Of a stretch of DNA of 64,000 nt, positions 7,334 through 16,482 are shown one piece after another. Both the position numbers and the translations under genes were made by a program. Positions within the stretch are counted from its first letter, which is position 1. Every line of letters begins with the position of its first letter. The DNA lies in the NCBI GenBank assembly GCA_963664365.1, contig OY761144.1, forward strand, positions 1-64,000, given 5' to 3'. The notes under the pieces are model-generated. The model was not told the DNA's origin and made no database searches. It saw only the letters and a list, made by a program, of their open reading frames with translations. The stretch comes from VXRN01 sp963664365 (GTDB taxonomy: Bacteria; Chloroflexota; Dehalococcoidia; Lucifugimonadales; UBA1123).

Positions 7334-8377
7334 TCAGTTCATTGTCAGGACGAGCTTGCCGAAGAAACTGCGGCCTTCCATCACCTCGTGCGCTTTGGCG
7401 GCGTCTTCGAGCGGGAACGTCCGGTGGATGACGCCCCGGATGAGGCCGCGCCCGGCCATTTCTACGATCTGGCGCATTTCGTCCTTGCGGCCCATGAAGA
7501 CGCCGAAGACGGTCTGGTAGCGGGTGAACATCACGCCCATCTGGAGCTCGGCCCTGTACCCGGTGGTGACGCCGCAGATTCCGTACCGACCGCCCATGGC
7601 GAGCGACGCGGTGGCCGCGGGCCAGAACTCCGCGCCGACGTGATCGAGCACAACGTCTACGCCGCGACCTCCGGTTATCTCCTTCACCCGTTCGGCGATG
7701 TCCTCGGTGGAGTAGTTGATGACGTGGTCGGCGCCGATCTCGGCGGCCCTGGCGGCCTTCTCGTCCGTGCTTGTCGTGGCGATCACCGTCGCGCCGATGA
7801 CGCGCTTGGCGACCTGTACGGCGGCGGTACCTACGCCCGCCGACGCCGACAGTATCAGCGCCGTCTCCCAAGACCTGAGCGCGGCCTTGCGTACCAGGAT
7901 CGTCCAACTGGGAAGGTAAACCGTCGGGAGCGACGCGGCCTCCTCATAAGAGAGACTGTCGGGGATCGGGACCGCGCTGGTCGATGGGACGGCGACGTAC
8001 TCGGCGTAGCTGCCGCTCTTGGACGAACCCAGCATTCCGGAGTTCGCGCAGAACTCGTCCTCTCCGGCGGAGCAGTAGCGGCACTGGTTGCAGGTCATAC
8101 GCGGGTTGACCACGACGCGCCGGCCGACTTCTCGGCCCTTGACCTCCGAGCCGACCTCGACGATGTCCCCGGCGGCGTCTCCACCCAGAATGTGTGGCCC
8201 GTCGAAGCTGCGGCGGCGCGTGCCCCTGACCCCGGCGCGCGTGAATAAGTCAAGCCGGTTGAGCGCAGCCGCGCGGACCTTCACCTTCACGTCGTTCGGA
8301 CCTATTTGGGGTTCGGGCAGGTCTCCATACTGAAGAACGTCGATGCCCCCGTGCTCGGTCATATAGACGGCTTTCAT
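7334..8377 (-). CDS. Medium-chain dehydrogenase/quinone oxidoreductase-like protein with structural zinc lobe
   Basis: A 347-residue MDR-superfamily NAD(P)H-dependent oxidoreductase. The N-terminal GroES-like domain holds the structural zinc site as C-x2-C-x2-C-x7-C in CNQCRYCSAGEDEFC (about residues 94-108). The nucleotide-binding domain has SASAGVGTAAVQVA (about 168-181). The catalytic-zinc ligands of alcohol dehydrogenases are not conserved (AALNRLD and GGDAAG in place of the usual Cys and GHE), which fits a zinc-independent quinone oxidoreductase or enoyl reductase. It follows the LLM oxidoreductase on the same strand with a 24-bp gap, so the two probably form one transcript. Confidence 0.88.
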   Translation of the reverse strand: MKAVYMTEHGGIDVLQYGDLPEPQIGPNDVKVKVRAAALNRLDLFTRAGVRGTRRRSFDGPHILGGDAAGDIVEVGSEVKGREVGRRVVVNPRMTCNQCRYCSAGEDEFCANSGMLGSSKSGSYAEYVAVPSTSAVPIPDSLSYEEAASLPTVYLPSWTILVRKAALRSWETALILSASAGVGTAAVQVAKRVIGATVIATTSTDEKAARAAEIGADHVINYSTEDIAERVKEITGGRGVDVVLDHVGAEFWPAATASLAMGGRYGICGVTTGYRAELQMGVMFTRYQTVFGVFMGRKDEMRQIVEMAGRGLIRGVIHRTFPLEDAAKAHEVMEGRSFFGKLVLTMN

Positions 8378-8401
8378 GGCGTCTCCCGTAGTATGACTGC
8401 C

Positions 8402-9355
8402 CTAGCCTGTCAGAGGCCTGACATCCTCGGCGAACCGCTCCAACTGCCCGAACGTCTCCTCCAGCGTCGCGCCCTGGAAACTGAGCGTCAGGTGGTTGAC
8501 GCCCATATCCTGAAGCCTCTTGACGTCGTCCGACACCTGGGACGCGCTCCCAGTAAGAAGCAGCCGCTCCCCATCGGCCCCCTGCGCCTCGGTGTCGCTG
8601 TACCAGTTGACGCTGTATGCGAAGTCGAGAGAGGCGGGGTCTCGCCCTGCGTCCCGGGCGTGTCCGCGCACGCGGCCCATGTAGTCGGCTAGCTGGTCGA
8701 ACGTGCCGACCGGAAATCGGGGATTGCTGCAAATCGGATACCAAGCGTCGCCAAGCTGCCCCGCCCGTCTCAACGCGGGCGGACTCTCGCCGCCTATCCA
8801 CAGCGGCGGGTGCGGCTGCTGAACGGGCTTGGGCGCGAAGCTGATGTCCGAGAAGCTGCAATAGTCGCCATCGAAGGACGGATTGTCGCTGGTCCATAGC
8901 TCCTTGAATACGCGGAGGTATTCGTTGCCGACGGCGCCGCGCTCCTCGAACGGCGGCGCGTCTATCGCCTCGAACTCCTCCCTCATCCAGCCGACGCCGC
9001 AGCCGACGATCAATCTGCCCTGAGACAGCACGTCTATCGTCGCCAGAATCTTGGCCGTCAGCGCCGGAGCCCGATGAGGCAGCACCATGACCGAGGTCAG
9101 CAGCTTGATCGACGACGTCACGCCCGCAAGATAAGCGATAGTGGTTAGCTGCTCCATATACTCGCCCGAAACCGAACTGACGAACTCTCCGGTCTCGTTG
9201 TAGGGGTAGATGGATGCGATGCTGTTGGGCACGACTATATGGTCGCTGACGCTGATGATGTCGAACCCCAACTCCTCACCCTTCTGGGCAAGCGCGACAA
9301 GGTTCTCCAGCGATGCCAGCGGCCCCCGACTGGGCGCTCCGAATCCGAACTCCAT
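8402..9355 (-). CDS. LLM-class (probably F420-dependent) oxidoreductase
   Basis: A 317-residue luciferase-like TIM-barrel protein. Typical blocks are visible: GFDIISVSDHIVVPNS (about 33-48), MVLPHRAPALTAKILATIDV (about 107-126), GCGVGWMREEFEA (about 137-149) and PLWIGGESPPALRRAG (about 183-198). These match the TIGR03619-like actinobacterial/Chloroflexota group, which uses F420 or FMN; cofactor choice is inferred from family membership. Substrate unknown. ATG 9355 is preceded by AAAGGAGGAG. Upstream gene of a likely two-gene transcript with 7334-8377. Confidence 0.88.
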   Translation of the reverse strand: MEFGFGAPSRGPLASLENLVALAQKGEELGFDIISVSDHIVVPNSIASIYPYNETGEFVSSVSGEYMEQLTTIAYLAGVTSSIKLLTSVMVLPHRAPALTAKILATIDVLSQGRLIVGCGVGWMREEFEAIDAPPFEERGAVGNEYLRVFKELWTSDNPSFDGDYCSFSDISFAPKPVQQPHPPLWIGGESPPALRRAGQLGDAWYPICSNPRFPVGTFDQLADYMGRVRGHARDAGRDPASLDFAYSVNWYSDTEAQGADGERLLLTGSASQVSDDVKRLQDMGVNHLTLSFQGATLEETFGQLERFAEDVRPLTG

Positions 9356-9449
9356 GCGACTCCTCCTTTGGAACGCTCCGACTCGATGGGGACAAGGTAT
9401 ATCGGGAGGAATGCTTAGTCAATGCCGCCCGGAGAAGCAATGAGCGCAC

Positions 9450-9475
9450 ACCCACCGCCGCCATCGGCGGTGGGT
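9450..9475 (-). terminator. Stem-loop after the PPC lipoprotein gene
   Basis: Perfect 11-bp stem (ACCCACCGCCG at 9450-9460 with its complement at 9465-9475) and a 4-nt loop, directly next to the stop codon of the gene read on the minus strand. There is no T-run after it, so it may act as an mRNA 3'-end stabiliser or a Rho-linked terminator. Confidence 0.5.
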
Positions 9476-12406
9476 CTATTGAACCGCCACCGTCAGGGTG
9501 TAGGCGCCCGTGCCGTATCCGCCCACCACAATGTAATACTCGCCCGAGATCGGAGCTTCCCAGGAGATGCGCGACGCAAGGGAGTCCTCGCGGTCGTCGT
9601 TGTAGGCCACCTCAAACTCGTCGGAGTCATAAAGTACTAACTCCGAGTCGGGCAGCGTTCCCAGCGCCACGTCGATCTGGTAGAGCACACCTTCTTCAGC
9701 CTCGAATACGAAGGCGTCGATGTCGCCATCGTAGTCCAGAGCGCCCTGCATAGGCTCCCCGACCGTCGCGGACGTAGCCCCCTCGGCCGAGTTGGCGTGG
9801 TCGTCGACGATGTCCAAAGCCTCCACCGTCAGCGTGTAGGATCCTGAGCCATAGCCGCCCACCTCAACGAAGTATTCGCCCGAACTCGGAGCATTCCAGA
9901 CGATGCGCGACGCAAGGGAATCCGCGTGGTCGTCGTTGGAGGCCAGCTCCCATCCCTCGGAGTCATACACAGACAACCACGAGTCTGTCAGCGTTCCCAG
10001 CGCCACGTCTATCTGGTAGAGCACACCCTCTTCAGCCTCGAACACGAAGAAGTCGACGTCCTCGTCGTAGTCCAGCGCGCCCTGCACAACCTCCCCTGTC
10101 GTCACGGACGTGGCGCCCTCGACTGAGTTGGCGTGGTCGTCAGCTATGTCCGAAACCACCACCGTCAGCGTGTAGCTTCCTGTCCCGAGGCCACCTACCA
10201 CAGCGTAGTATTCGCCCGAACTCGGAGCATTCCAGACGATGCGCGACGCAAGGGAATCCGCGTGGTCGTCGTTGTAGGCCACCTCAAACTCGTCGGAGTC
10301 ATAAAGCCCTAACTCCGAGTCGGGCAGCGTTCCCAGCGCCACGTCGATCTGGTAGAGCACACCCTCGTCAGCCTCGAATACGAAGGCGTCGATGTCGCCA
10401 TCGTAGTCCACCGTACCCTGCATAGGCTCTCCGACTGTCGTGGGCGTAGCTCCCTCAGCCGAGTAGTTGGCGTGGTCGTCAACGATGTCTGAAACCGCCA
10501 CCGTCAGCGTGTAGGATCCTAAGCCATAGCCGCCCACCTCAATGAAGTATTCGCCCGAACTCGGAGCTTTCCCGACGATGCGCGACGCCGGGGAATCCGC
10601 GTGGTCGTCATTGTAGGCCAGCTCCCATTCCTCGGAGTCATAGACAGCCAGCCACGAGTCTGTCAACGTTCCCAACCCCACGTCTATCTGGAAGAGCGCG
10701 CCACCCTCAGCCTCGATCACGAAGAAGTCGACGTCACCCTCGTAGTCCAGCGCTCCCTGCACAACCTCCCCTACCGCCACGGAAGTGGCGCCTTCGACCG
10801 AGTTGGCGTGGTCGTCGTCGATGTCCAAAGCTGCCACCGTCAGCGTGTAGGATCCTATGCCGTAGCCGCCCACCGCAGCGTAGTACTCGCCCGAACTCGG
10901 AGCTTCCCAGACGATGCGAGACGCCAGTGAATCCGCGTGGTCGTCGTTGTAGGCCACCTCGAACTCGTCGGAGTCATAAAGCGCTAGCTCCGAGTCTGGC
11001 AGCGTGTCCAGCCCCACGTCTATCTGGTAGAGCACGCCCTCCTCCGCCTCGAATGCGAAAAAGTCTTCGTCTTCGTCGTAGTCCAGCGCGCCCTGCACAA
11101 CCTCCCCGACCGTTACGACCGTAGCCCCCTCGACCGAGTTGGCGTGGTCGTCAACACCGCAGTTCAACAGAACCACGGTGAGATCCACTTCCAGTGCATC
11201 CACGTCTATATCGGCGAGCGACTCCCGCAGACAGGTCGCCTCGTCTTCGCTCAACTCCACATCTTCGCCCAGCGCCAGGGCAGGAACGCAAGAAAGCATG
11301 CCCACGGTGAGCTGCACTTCCAGTGCATCCACATCTATATCGGCGAGCGATTCCCGCAGGCAGGATGCCTCGTCTTCGCTCAACTCCACGTCTTCGCCCA
11401 GCGCGTCGGCAAGCAGCAGGGCAGGAACGCAAGAAAATATGCCCGCGACGAGGTCCATAAACGCAGCAGAGTCTTCATCGCCGGAAACCAAGGCGTCCCA
11501 GTCGGCATCGGTCAGCAGTCCTCGCAAGCACGTCCTCTGGTCATCACTTAGATCCTCCAAGTCTATCCCCATTTCCTCGACCATGCTGGCTAAGAGCATG
11601 TCCGGCACACATTTAAGGAATTCCGCAAAGAGCTCATCGACGTTATCGGAGGTATCAGCGTCTGTGAGCGAGGCGGCAAGCATGGCGGCCACATCGATAT
11701 CCGATACCAACCCCCGTAAGCAGGACTTCTCACCCTCGCCCAGACTCAATTCCTCTTCCGCTATAACTGCTATGAATGTGGATAGGAATATGGCGCGGGC
11801 GGTTTCAGGGACGAGACACGAGAATATCGAAACTTCCCACTCCGCGGTGTCATCATCGCTCACGACAAGCTGTCGCAGCGACGAGTCCAGATCGTCGCCG
11901 AGCGCGCCGCGGATGCAAGTCTGCTCGGATGCGGTGAGAGTGTCGAACACTTCTCGCCAGACCGTGTCGCTCTCAATATCGATATCGAGCTCGGCGGCGG
12001 ACGGCTCCGGCGTAGGAGTATTCGTAGGTACGGGCGTAGGAGTGTTCGTAGGTACGGGCGTAGGAGTGTTCGTAGGTACGGGCGTAGGAGTGTTCGTAGG
12101 TACGGGCGTAGGAGTGTTCGTAGGCACGGGCGTAGGTGTGTTCGTAGGCACAGGCATTGGGGTGTTCGTAGGTACGGGCGTTGGGGTGTTCGTAGGCGCG
12201 GGCGTAGGTGTGTTCGTAGGCACGGGTGTTGGTGTGTTCGTGGGTAGGGGCGTGTTGGTTGGCGTAGGTACGGGCGTGTTGGTCGGCGCGGGCGCGGGTG
12301 TGTCGGCAGGTGGGGGAGTTGGGGGCGGCGGGTCATCGCCACACGCGGCGAGAACCGCAAGGAGTATTGCGACCGAGGTTAGTAGAACTGCGGTGGACTT
12401 CAGCAT
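9476..12406 (-). CDS. Secreted lipoprotein: Pro/Thr stalk, five Cys-pair modules, five PPC domains
   Basis: A 976-residue surface lipoprotein. The signal peptide ends in the lipobox LAAC with Cys22. Next come a long (TNTPVP)n stalk (about 30-135), five helical modules (about 140-450) each with two Cys in a C-L-R...C-V-P pattern, and five PPC-type beta-sandwich domains (about 455-975), each opening with DDHAN and containing G-Y-G-x-G-S-Y-T-L-T-V. PPC domains usually sit at the C-terminus of secreted hydrolases; no catalytic domain is visible here. ATG 12406 is chosen since AGGGGAGG precedes it by 6 nt and the lipobox then falls at the right distance. Its upstream region is shared with two neighbours. 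Confidence 0.85.
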   Translation of the reverse strand: MLKSTAVLLTSVAILLAVLAACGDDPPPPTPPPADTPAPAPTNTPVPTPTNTPLPTNTPTPVPTNTPTPAPTNTPTPVPTNTPMPVPTNTPTPVPTNTPTPVPTNTPTPVPTNTPTPVPTNTPTPVPTNTPTPEPSAAELDIDIESDTVWREVFDTLTASEQTCIRGALGDDLDSSLRQLVVSDDDTAEWEVSIFSCLVPETARAIFLSTFIAVIAEEELSLGEGEKSCLRGLVSDIDVAAMLAASLTDADTSDNVDELFAEFLKCVPDMLLASMVEEMGIDLEDLSDDQRTCLRGLLTDADWDALVSGDEDSAAFMDLVAGIFSCVPALLLADALGEDVELSEDEASCLRESLADIDVDALEVQLTVGMLSCVPALALGEDVELSEDEATCLRESLADIDVDALEVDLTVVLLNCGVDDHANSVEGATVVTVGEVVQGALDYDEDEDFFAFEAEEGVLYQIDVGLDTLPDSELALYDSDEFEVAYNDDHADSLASRIVWEAPSSGEYYAAVGGYGIGSYTLTVAALDIDDDHANSVEGATSVAVGEVVQGALDYEGDVDFFVIEAEGGALFQIDVGLGTLTDSWLAVYDSEEWELAYNDDHADSPASRIVGKAPSSGEYFIEVGGYGLGSYTLTVAVSDIVDDHANYSAEGATPTTVGEPMQGTVDYDGDIDAFVFEADEGVLYQIDVALGTLPDSELGLYDSDEFEVAYNDDHADSLASRIVWNAPSSGEYYAVVGGLGTGSYTLTVVVSDIADDHANSVEGATSVTTGEVVQGALDYDEDVDFFVFEAEEGVLYQIDVALGTLTDSWLSVYDSEGWELASNDDHADSLASRIVWNAPSSGEYFVEVGGYGSGSYTLTVEALDIVDDHANSAEGATSATVGEPMQGALDYDGDIDAFVFEAEEGVLYQIDVALGTLPDSELVLYDSDEFEVAYNDDREDSLASRISWEAPISGEYYIVVGGYGTGAYTLTVAVQ

Positions 12407-12449
12407 TTTGGTCCTCCCCTGCGTAGGATGTAGGGTGATGTAAGGGTCG

Positions 12450-12640
12450 TCTCCATGTTGCGCTATCACCGAGGTTGTGGATAAGGTTCGTTCGTACCTA
12501 TTTGGAGGGGTACTTTTGTACCCGTCTCATGGGGCGCTTCTGAATCTTGCCGACGCCGAGCGGGGTATACCCTAGGAGTAGAGCCTTGAATTCGCCGACC
12601 ACGCCGCTTCGAGGGCGACGAGCTCAGCCGCACAGTCTTA
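12450..12640. repeat. Shared upstream repeat, copy 1 (long form)
   Basis: About 75 bp at 12455-12530 match 15163-15238 and 16483-16558. A second block at 12550-12610 (GAGCGGGGTA...CCTAGGAGTAGAGCCTTGAA) matches 16590-16640, which is the ribosome site and 5' end of the kinase gene. So this copy carries an orphaned start of that gene. A dyad GTACCT-N8-GGGTAC lies at about 12494-12513. Confidence 0.85.
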
Positions 12641-12652
12641 CTCGGCGGTGGG

Positions 12653-15115
12653 TCAGGAGCACCACTCAATGCGCGGCAGCTCGTCGGGATGATCCGGCAG
12701 TCTAATCTGAATGCCGCCGACGCTCTCGCCGTCTATGGTGACCATGACAGCCACGCTGAGGCTGGCGGTAATGCTGTCTCCGTCGTACCAGCCGACGAAA
12801 CTGCATCCTGGACCGGCATAGACATCCAGGGTAAAAGAGCCGTTGGGCACGCTTATGACAAAAGCGCCGTCCGGGCCTGTCCGGTCAAATCCGCTATTGT
12901 CTGCCTCCCCTTGCCATGCCCATAGGCCGATACCTTCAATAGGCTCTCCCACCGGTCCGAGCACCACCCCCGCTATTCGATGTCTGGTCGGCAGTAATCC
13001 GCTCCGATGCTCTTCAAAGGATTCATAGAATTCGTCAACTGTTATACCGAAGGCGTTTTCGAACGCTACCTGCCAGGTATCGTGTTGCAGCAGTAGCTCG
13101 TAGTAGCGAAGGAGCGAGGCATCGCTCGAAAGTTGAACAAGCAACTCCACTGCAAGGAATCCGACTTCATAAGCACCAGAATCATTGAAGAAGTTCTCTG
13201 CCAGTTCCAGATCGACTAGGTTGCGAGTAGATTGCGGAGCTTTTCTTATCATTCGGTCGCGCTCAACATGGTAACTCTCAATACCTCTCACGACAGTGTA
13301 CAACAGTGAATTGTATATAGCTGCTCCTTCCGTCAACCACCATGGACCTTGGTTAGAATATCCTTCGCCATAATTAGGTAGCAAGTGGCCCGGTGCTGTT
13401 GCTCCTTGCAGGTAATGGAAATATTCGTGTGCGAATACGGCAGGTCTGCCACATACCGGTTCCAGAGAAATATAAAGACTAACTGAACGGACTCCGCATA
13501 TGGGATCTGTATGTTCGTAGCCCTCTATCTCCTTGAATCTTCTCCGCAGCGTCTCTTGATCATAAGAAACTACAAGAAGAGGCTCCGGTGCCGATTTGCC
13601 AGCAGCGTAATCGTCAAAGAAATTCCGAAGATCAGTGACCAAGGCGCGGACCTCGGCCTGCTTGGCGGCGGACACGTCACCAAGGAATTCGATCGTCGCC
13701 TCTTCGCCGGCCTCCACTGATGCCGCTACGGTGTGACACGTAGATGAGATGCTTGTGTCGCCAAAGACCTCCTCGATCAGGTCTGCTATCCTAGGGTCGT
13801 ATGCCGCCAGTTCATGGCGCGTGTCGATCTGGTTGTGGATTCCATTAGCAGGCCAAGATCTGTCGTTCAATCCGAACCAAGATTGGACCGCCTCAGCCCA
13901 GTACTCATCGACGTTCTCAGCAGCGTAAGTGCTTGCCCAGAGACCGGCATCCAACGCGTCTGCGTAGGCGTCTTCGAGCCGCGCCAGAAACTCCACGGCT
14001 CTCTCCTGCCGCTTGACTCCCAGACCGAGGACAGTATGCGCGAACTCATGCAAGAGGATGTCCTCATCCGGGAATAAGTCGCTCTCATCGCATAGTATAT
14101 TTTGCTCCCAGACAACGGTTGGTTCGCTTATGGTTCCACCACTTATGCCTCCACCCTGGTGCCTCTCATTCCAATCGAAGTCGGCGTTAGGAAACCGCTC
14201 ATATATGTCACGGTAGCCTGGAATGTCCGTAAGAACCTCCGAGCGCGCCGCGATCGCCATGACTCTTCCCGAACCTGCGATTGTCGCCATCAGACTAGGC
14301 CGGTTGATGAGCATTTCACCGATAATGTCCCTGGCCCGAAACAGAGCCTCGTCAGGCACCTTAGCGGAAGAAACGATAGGAAGACCGTCGGCGTCCACGT
14401 ACTTCTCGTAGAACGGGTCCAAGCCGAGGACAGACGGTGGTCGTGGCAACAGCGATTCAGGCGTCGGTATCGGGGTGGGCGTGGGAGTTGGCGTGGACGT
14501 ATTGGTCGGCGTAGGCTCGGGTGTGGGAGTTGGCGTGGGCGTATTGGTCGGCGTAGGCTCGGGTGTGGGAGTTGGTGTGGGCGCAGGCGTGGGAGTAGGT
14601 GTGGGCGCAGGTGTGTTGGTAGGTGTGGGCGTGTTGGTCAGCGTAGGCTCGGGCATGGGAGTAGGTGTGGGCGCAGGTGTGTTGGTAGGTGTGGGCGTGA
14701 TGGTCAGCGTAGGCTCGGGCATGGGAGTAGGTGTGGGCGTGTTGGTCAGCGTGGGTACCGGCGTGTTGGTAGGCGTGTTATCTGGCGCGGGCACGGGTGT
14801 GTTGGTTGGCATGGGTACCGGCGTGATAGTAGGTTCGGGCGCGTTAGTCGGCGTGGGTACCTGCATGCTGGTAGGCGTAGGCGTGTTAGTCGGCGTGGGT
14901 ACCTGCATGCTGGTAGGCGTAGGCGTGTTAGTCGGCGTGGGTACCGGCGTGTTGGTAGGCGTGTTAGTCAGCGTGGGTACCGGCGTGTTGGTAGGCGCGG
15001 GCGCGGATGTGTTGGCAGGTGGGGGAGTTGGGGTTGGCGGGTCATTGCCGCACGCGGCGAGAACCGTAAGGAGTATCGCAACCGCGGCCAGCAGAACTAG
15101 AGGCAACTTCAACAT
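12653..15115 (-). CDS. Secreted lipoprotein with two HExxH zinc-protease-like domains
   Basis: An 820-residue lipoprotein (lipobox LAAC, Cys22) with a long Thr/Pro stalk (about 26-225). The first zincin motif is HEFAH, His356/Glu357/His360, with a possible Glu ligand in EYWAEAVQSW about 60 residues on. The second is HEYFH, His563/Glu564/His567, with Glu596 in WLTEGAA, giving a classic gluzincin HExxH-x(28)-E. A C-terminal beta-sandwich (about 715-795, RIAGVVLGPVGEPIEG) resembles carboxypeptidase regulatory domains. ATG 15115 sits 6 nt after AGGGGAGG. It probably cleaves extracellular protein at the cell surface; substrates unknown. The signal peptide and upstream region are nearly the same as in the neighbouring PPC lipoprotein. 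Confidence 0.8.
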   Translation of the reverse strand: MLKLPLVLLAAVAILLTVLAACGNDPPTPTPPPANTSAPAPTNTPVPTLTNTPTNTPVPTPTNTPTPTSMQVPTPTNTPTPTSMQVPTPTNAPEPTITPVPMPTNTPVPAPDNTPTNTPVPTLTNTPTPTPMPEPTLTITPTPTNTPAPTPTPMPEPTLTNTPTPTNTPAPTPTPTPAPTPTPTPEPTPTNTPTPTPTPEPTPTNTSTPTPTPTPIPTPESLLPRPPSVLGLDPFYEKYVDADGLPIVSSAKVPDEALFRARDIIGEMLINRPSLMATIAGSGRVMAIAARSEVLTDIPGYRDIYERFPNADFDWNERHQGGGISGGTISEPTVVWEQNILCDESDLFPDEDILLHEFAHTVLGLGVKRQERAVEFLARLEDAYADALDAGLWASTYAAENVDEYWAEAVQSWFGLNDRSWPANGIHNQIDTRHELAAYDPRIADLIEEVFGDTSISSTCHTVAASVEAGEEATIEFLGDVSAAKQAEVRALVTDLRNFFDDYAAGKSAPEPLLVVSYDQETLRRRFKEIEGYEHTDPICGVRSVSLYISLEPVCGRPAVFAHEYFHYLQGATAPGHLLPNYGEGYSNQGPWWLTEGAAIYNSLLYTVVRGIESYHVERDRMIRKAPQSTRNLVDLELAENFFNDSGAYEVGFLAVELLVQLSSDASLLRYYELLLQHDTWQVAFENAFGITVDEFYESFEEHRSGLLPTRHRIAGVVLGPVGEPIEGIGLWAWQGEADNSGFDRTGPDGAFVISVPNGSFTLDVYAGPGCSFVGWYDGDSITASLSVAVMVTIDGESVGGIQIRLPDHPDELPRIEWCS

Positions 15116-15162
15116 TTCCATCCTCCCCTGCGCGGATGAAGGGTGATGCAAGAATCGTCTCC

Positions 15163-15240
15163 ATGTTGCGCTATTACCGAGGTTGGGGATAAGGTTCGTT
15201 CGTACCTATTTGGAGGGGTACGTTCATACCTGTTCGACCG
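15163..15240 (-). promoter_or_regulatory. Shared upstream repeat, copy 2, with dyad operator candidate
   Basis: Same element as at 12455 and 16483, upstream of the double-protease lipoprotein. Within it are the dyad GTACCT-N8-GGGTAC and a pair of direct 11-mers (CGTTCGTACCT and CGTTCATACCT) 24 bp apart, the sort of layout bound by response regulators. No confident -35/-10 pair was identified. Confidence 0.5.
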
Positions 15241-15339
15241 AGTGTCGACGCATCAAATGGCCGTGCCGCAGCCGGCGTAGAACCCACTGTCCTGTGGCAG
15301 TTGCGTCCCAAACTGGGAGCAGAGATGCCATCTTCAAGG

Positions 15340-16398
15340 CTACGGTTCCGATAGGGGGTCCGCCGGAGTTGAGACGTGGGGAGACTCGCAGGAGCCGCCC
15401 ACGTCCGGTGCCGGGTTCAGTGGGTCTGGGCCGTAACGGTTGGGGCCGACGGTTCCCGGAAGGGCACAGAAAATCAGCATCAGAATTGTACTTCCCACGA
15501 AGATGGCGGAACAGATATACACTATCAGCCAAAAATGACCTTCGGTTTCTGCGCCTAACGCCTCGCCGGTTGCGATAATTGACACTGCTACCAATAGCCC
15601 CAACATCCCAATGGAGAACAACAGGATCCACCAGGCGGAGCGGCCGGTGTCATGCAGGCGTCGCACCGACACTGCCAGAGATGGCATGAGCAAGGCCAAG
15701 ACGTAAATCTGCCCCAAAAGAGGGATAGAGACTAGGATGAGCGACGAAACAGTGCAGAAAAGGAAGAACCACCAGAATTCAGACCGCCTCGCCCGACCTT
15801 TGAAGTCCACGTATTTCTGGAAGCATGTCTTGATTGATTCAGTCAGAGTCCTCCATCTTCCGGGCTCCGGTTCCGATAGGTGGTCCGCCGGAGTTGAGAC
15901 GTGGGGAGACTCGCAGAAGCCGCCCACGTCCGGTGCCGGGTTCAGTGGGTCTGGGCCGTAACGGTTGGGGCCGACGGTTCCAGGAAGGGCACAGAAAATC
16001 AGCAGCGGAATTGTACTTCCCACGAAGATGGCGAAATTGACAAACGCCATTATCAAAATCAAACCCCAGCCTATTTCGGCGTCTGCGCCCCATGCTGCGG
16101 GGAATGTTATTATGAATATCACTATCAGCAATACCACTAACCCCAAGATCGCAGTTGGGAGGAGCAACAAGAGCCACCAGGCAGAGCGGCCTGTATCATG
16201 CAGGCGTCGGACCAACACTGCCAGATATGGTATGAGCAAAGCCAACATGCACAACTGCCCCAAAAGAGGGATAATGCCTAGGATGAACGACGAAACAGTG
16301 CAGAAAAGGAAGAACCACCAGAATTCAGACCTCCTCGCCCGATCATCGAAGTCCCCGTATTTCTGGAAGCACATGCTGATTGATTTAGTCAGAGTCAT
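15340..16398 (-). CDS. Tandemly duplicated DUF805 membrane protein
   Basis: A 352-residue protein that is two DUF805 units in line (about 1-150 and 180-335). Each has a CFQKYxDF...RARRSEFWWFF block, three or four hydrophobic segments, VRRLHDTGRSAWW and a C-terminal GPNRYGPDPLNPAPDVGG. The two halves are almost identical at DNA level over long stretches (for example around 15420-15480 and 15950-16010), so the doubling is recent. Single-unit DUF805 proteins are the rule (compare 4135-4473). The shared regulatory repeat lies just upstream. Role unknown. Confidence 0.85.
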   Translation of the reverse strand: MTLTKSISMCFQKYGDFDDRARRSEFWWFFLFCTVSSFILGIIPLLGQLCMLALLIPYLAVLVRRLHDTGRSAWWLLLLLPTAILGLVVLLIVIFIITFPAAWGADAEIGWGLILIMAFVNFAIFVGSTIPLLIFCALPGTVGPNRYGPDPLNPAPDVGGFCESPHVSTPADHLSEPEPGRWRTLTESIKTCFQKYVDFKGRARRSEFWWFFLFCTVSSLILVSIPLLGQIYVLALLMPSLAVSVRRLHDTGRSAWWILLFSIGMLGLLVAVSIIATGEALGAETEGHFWLIVYICSAIFVGSTILMLIFCALPGTVGPNRYGPDPLNPAPDVGGSCESPHVSTPADPLSEP

Positions 16399-16482
16399 CC
16401 TGATTCTCCCTTCTTGCCTGATTCGACCACACGAGCGCGATCGTCACATGGTCCCACCTGGCTATCGGATCAAATCCCCCTC

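Noticed and set aside
7226..8248. A 340-codon plus-strand frame over the oxidoreductase
   Set aside because: Shadow of the minus-strand MDR gene, which shows cofactor and zinc motifs.
14102..15146. Long Gly/Val- and Arg/Gly-rich frames opposite the lipoprotein stalk
   Set aside because: Antisense of the Pro/Thr-encoding repeats; composition is explained by the other strand.
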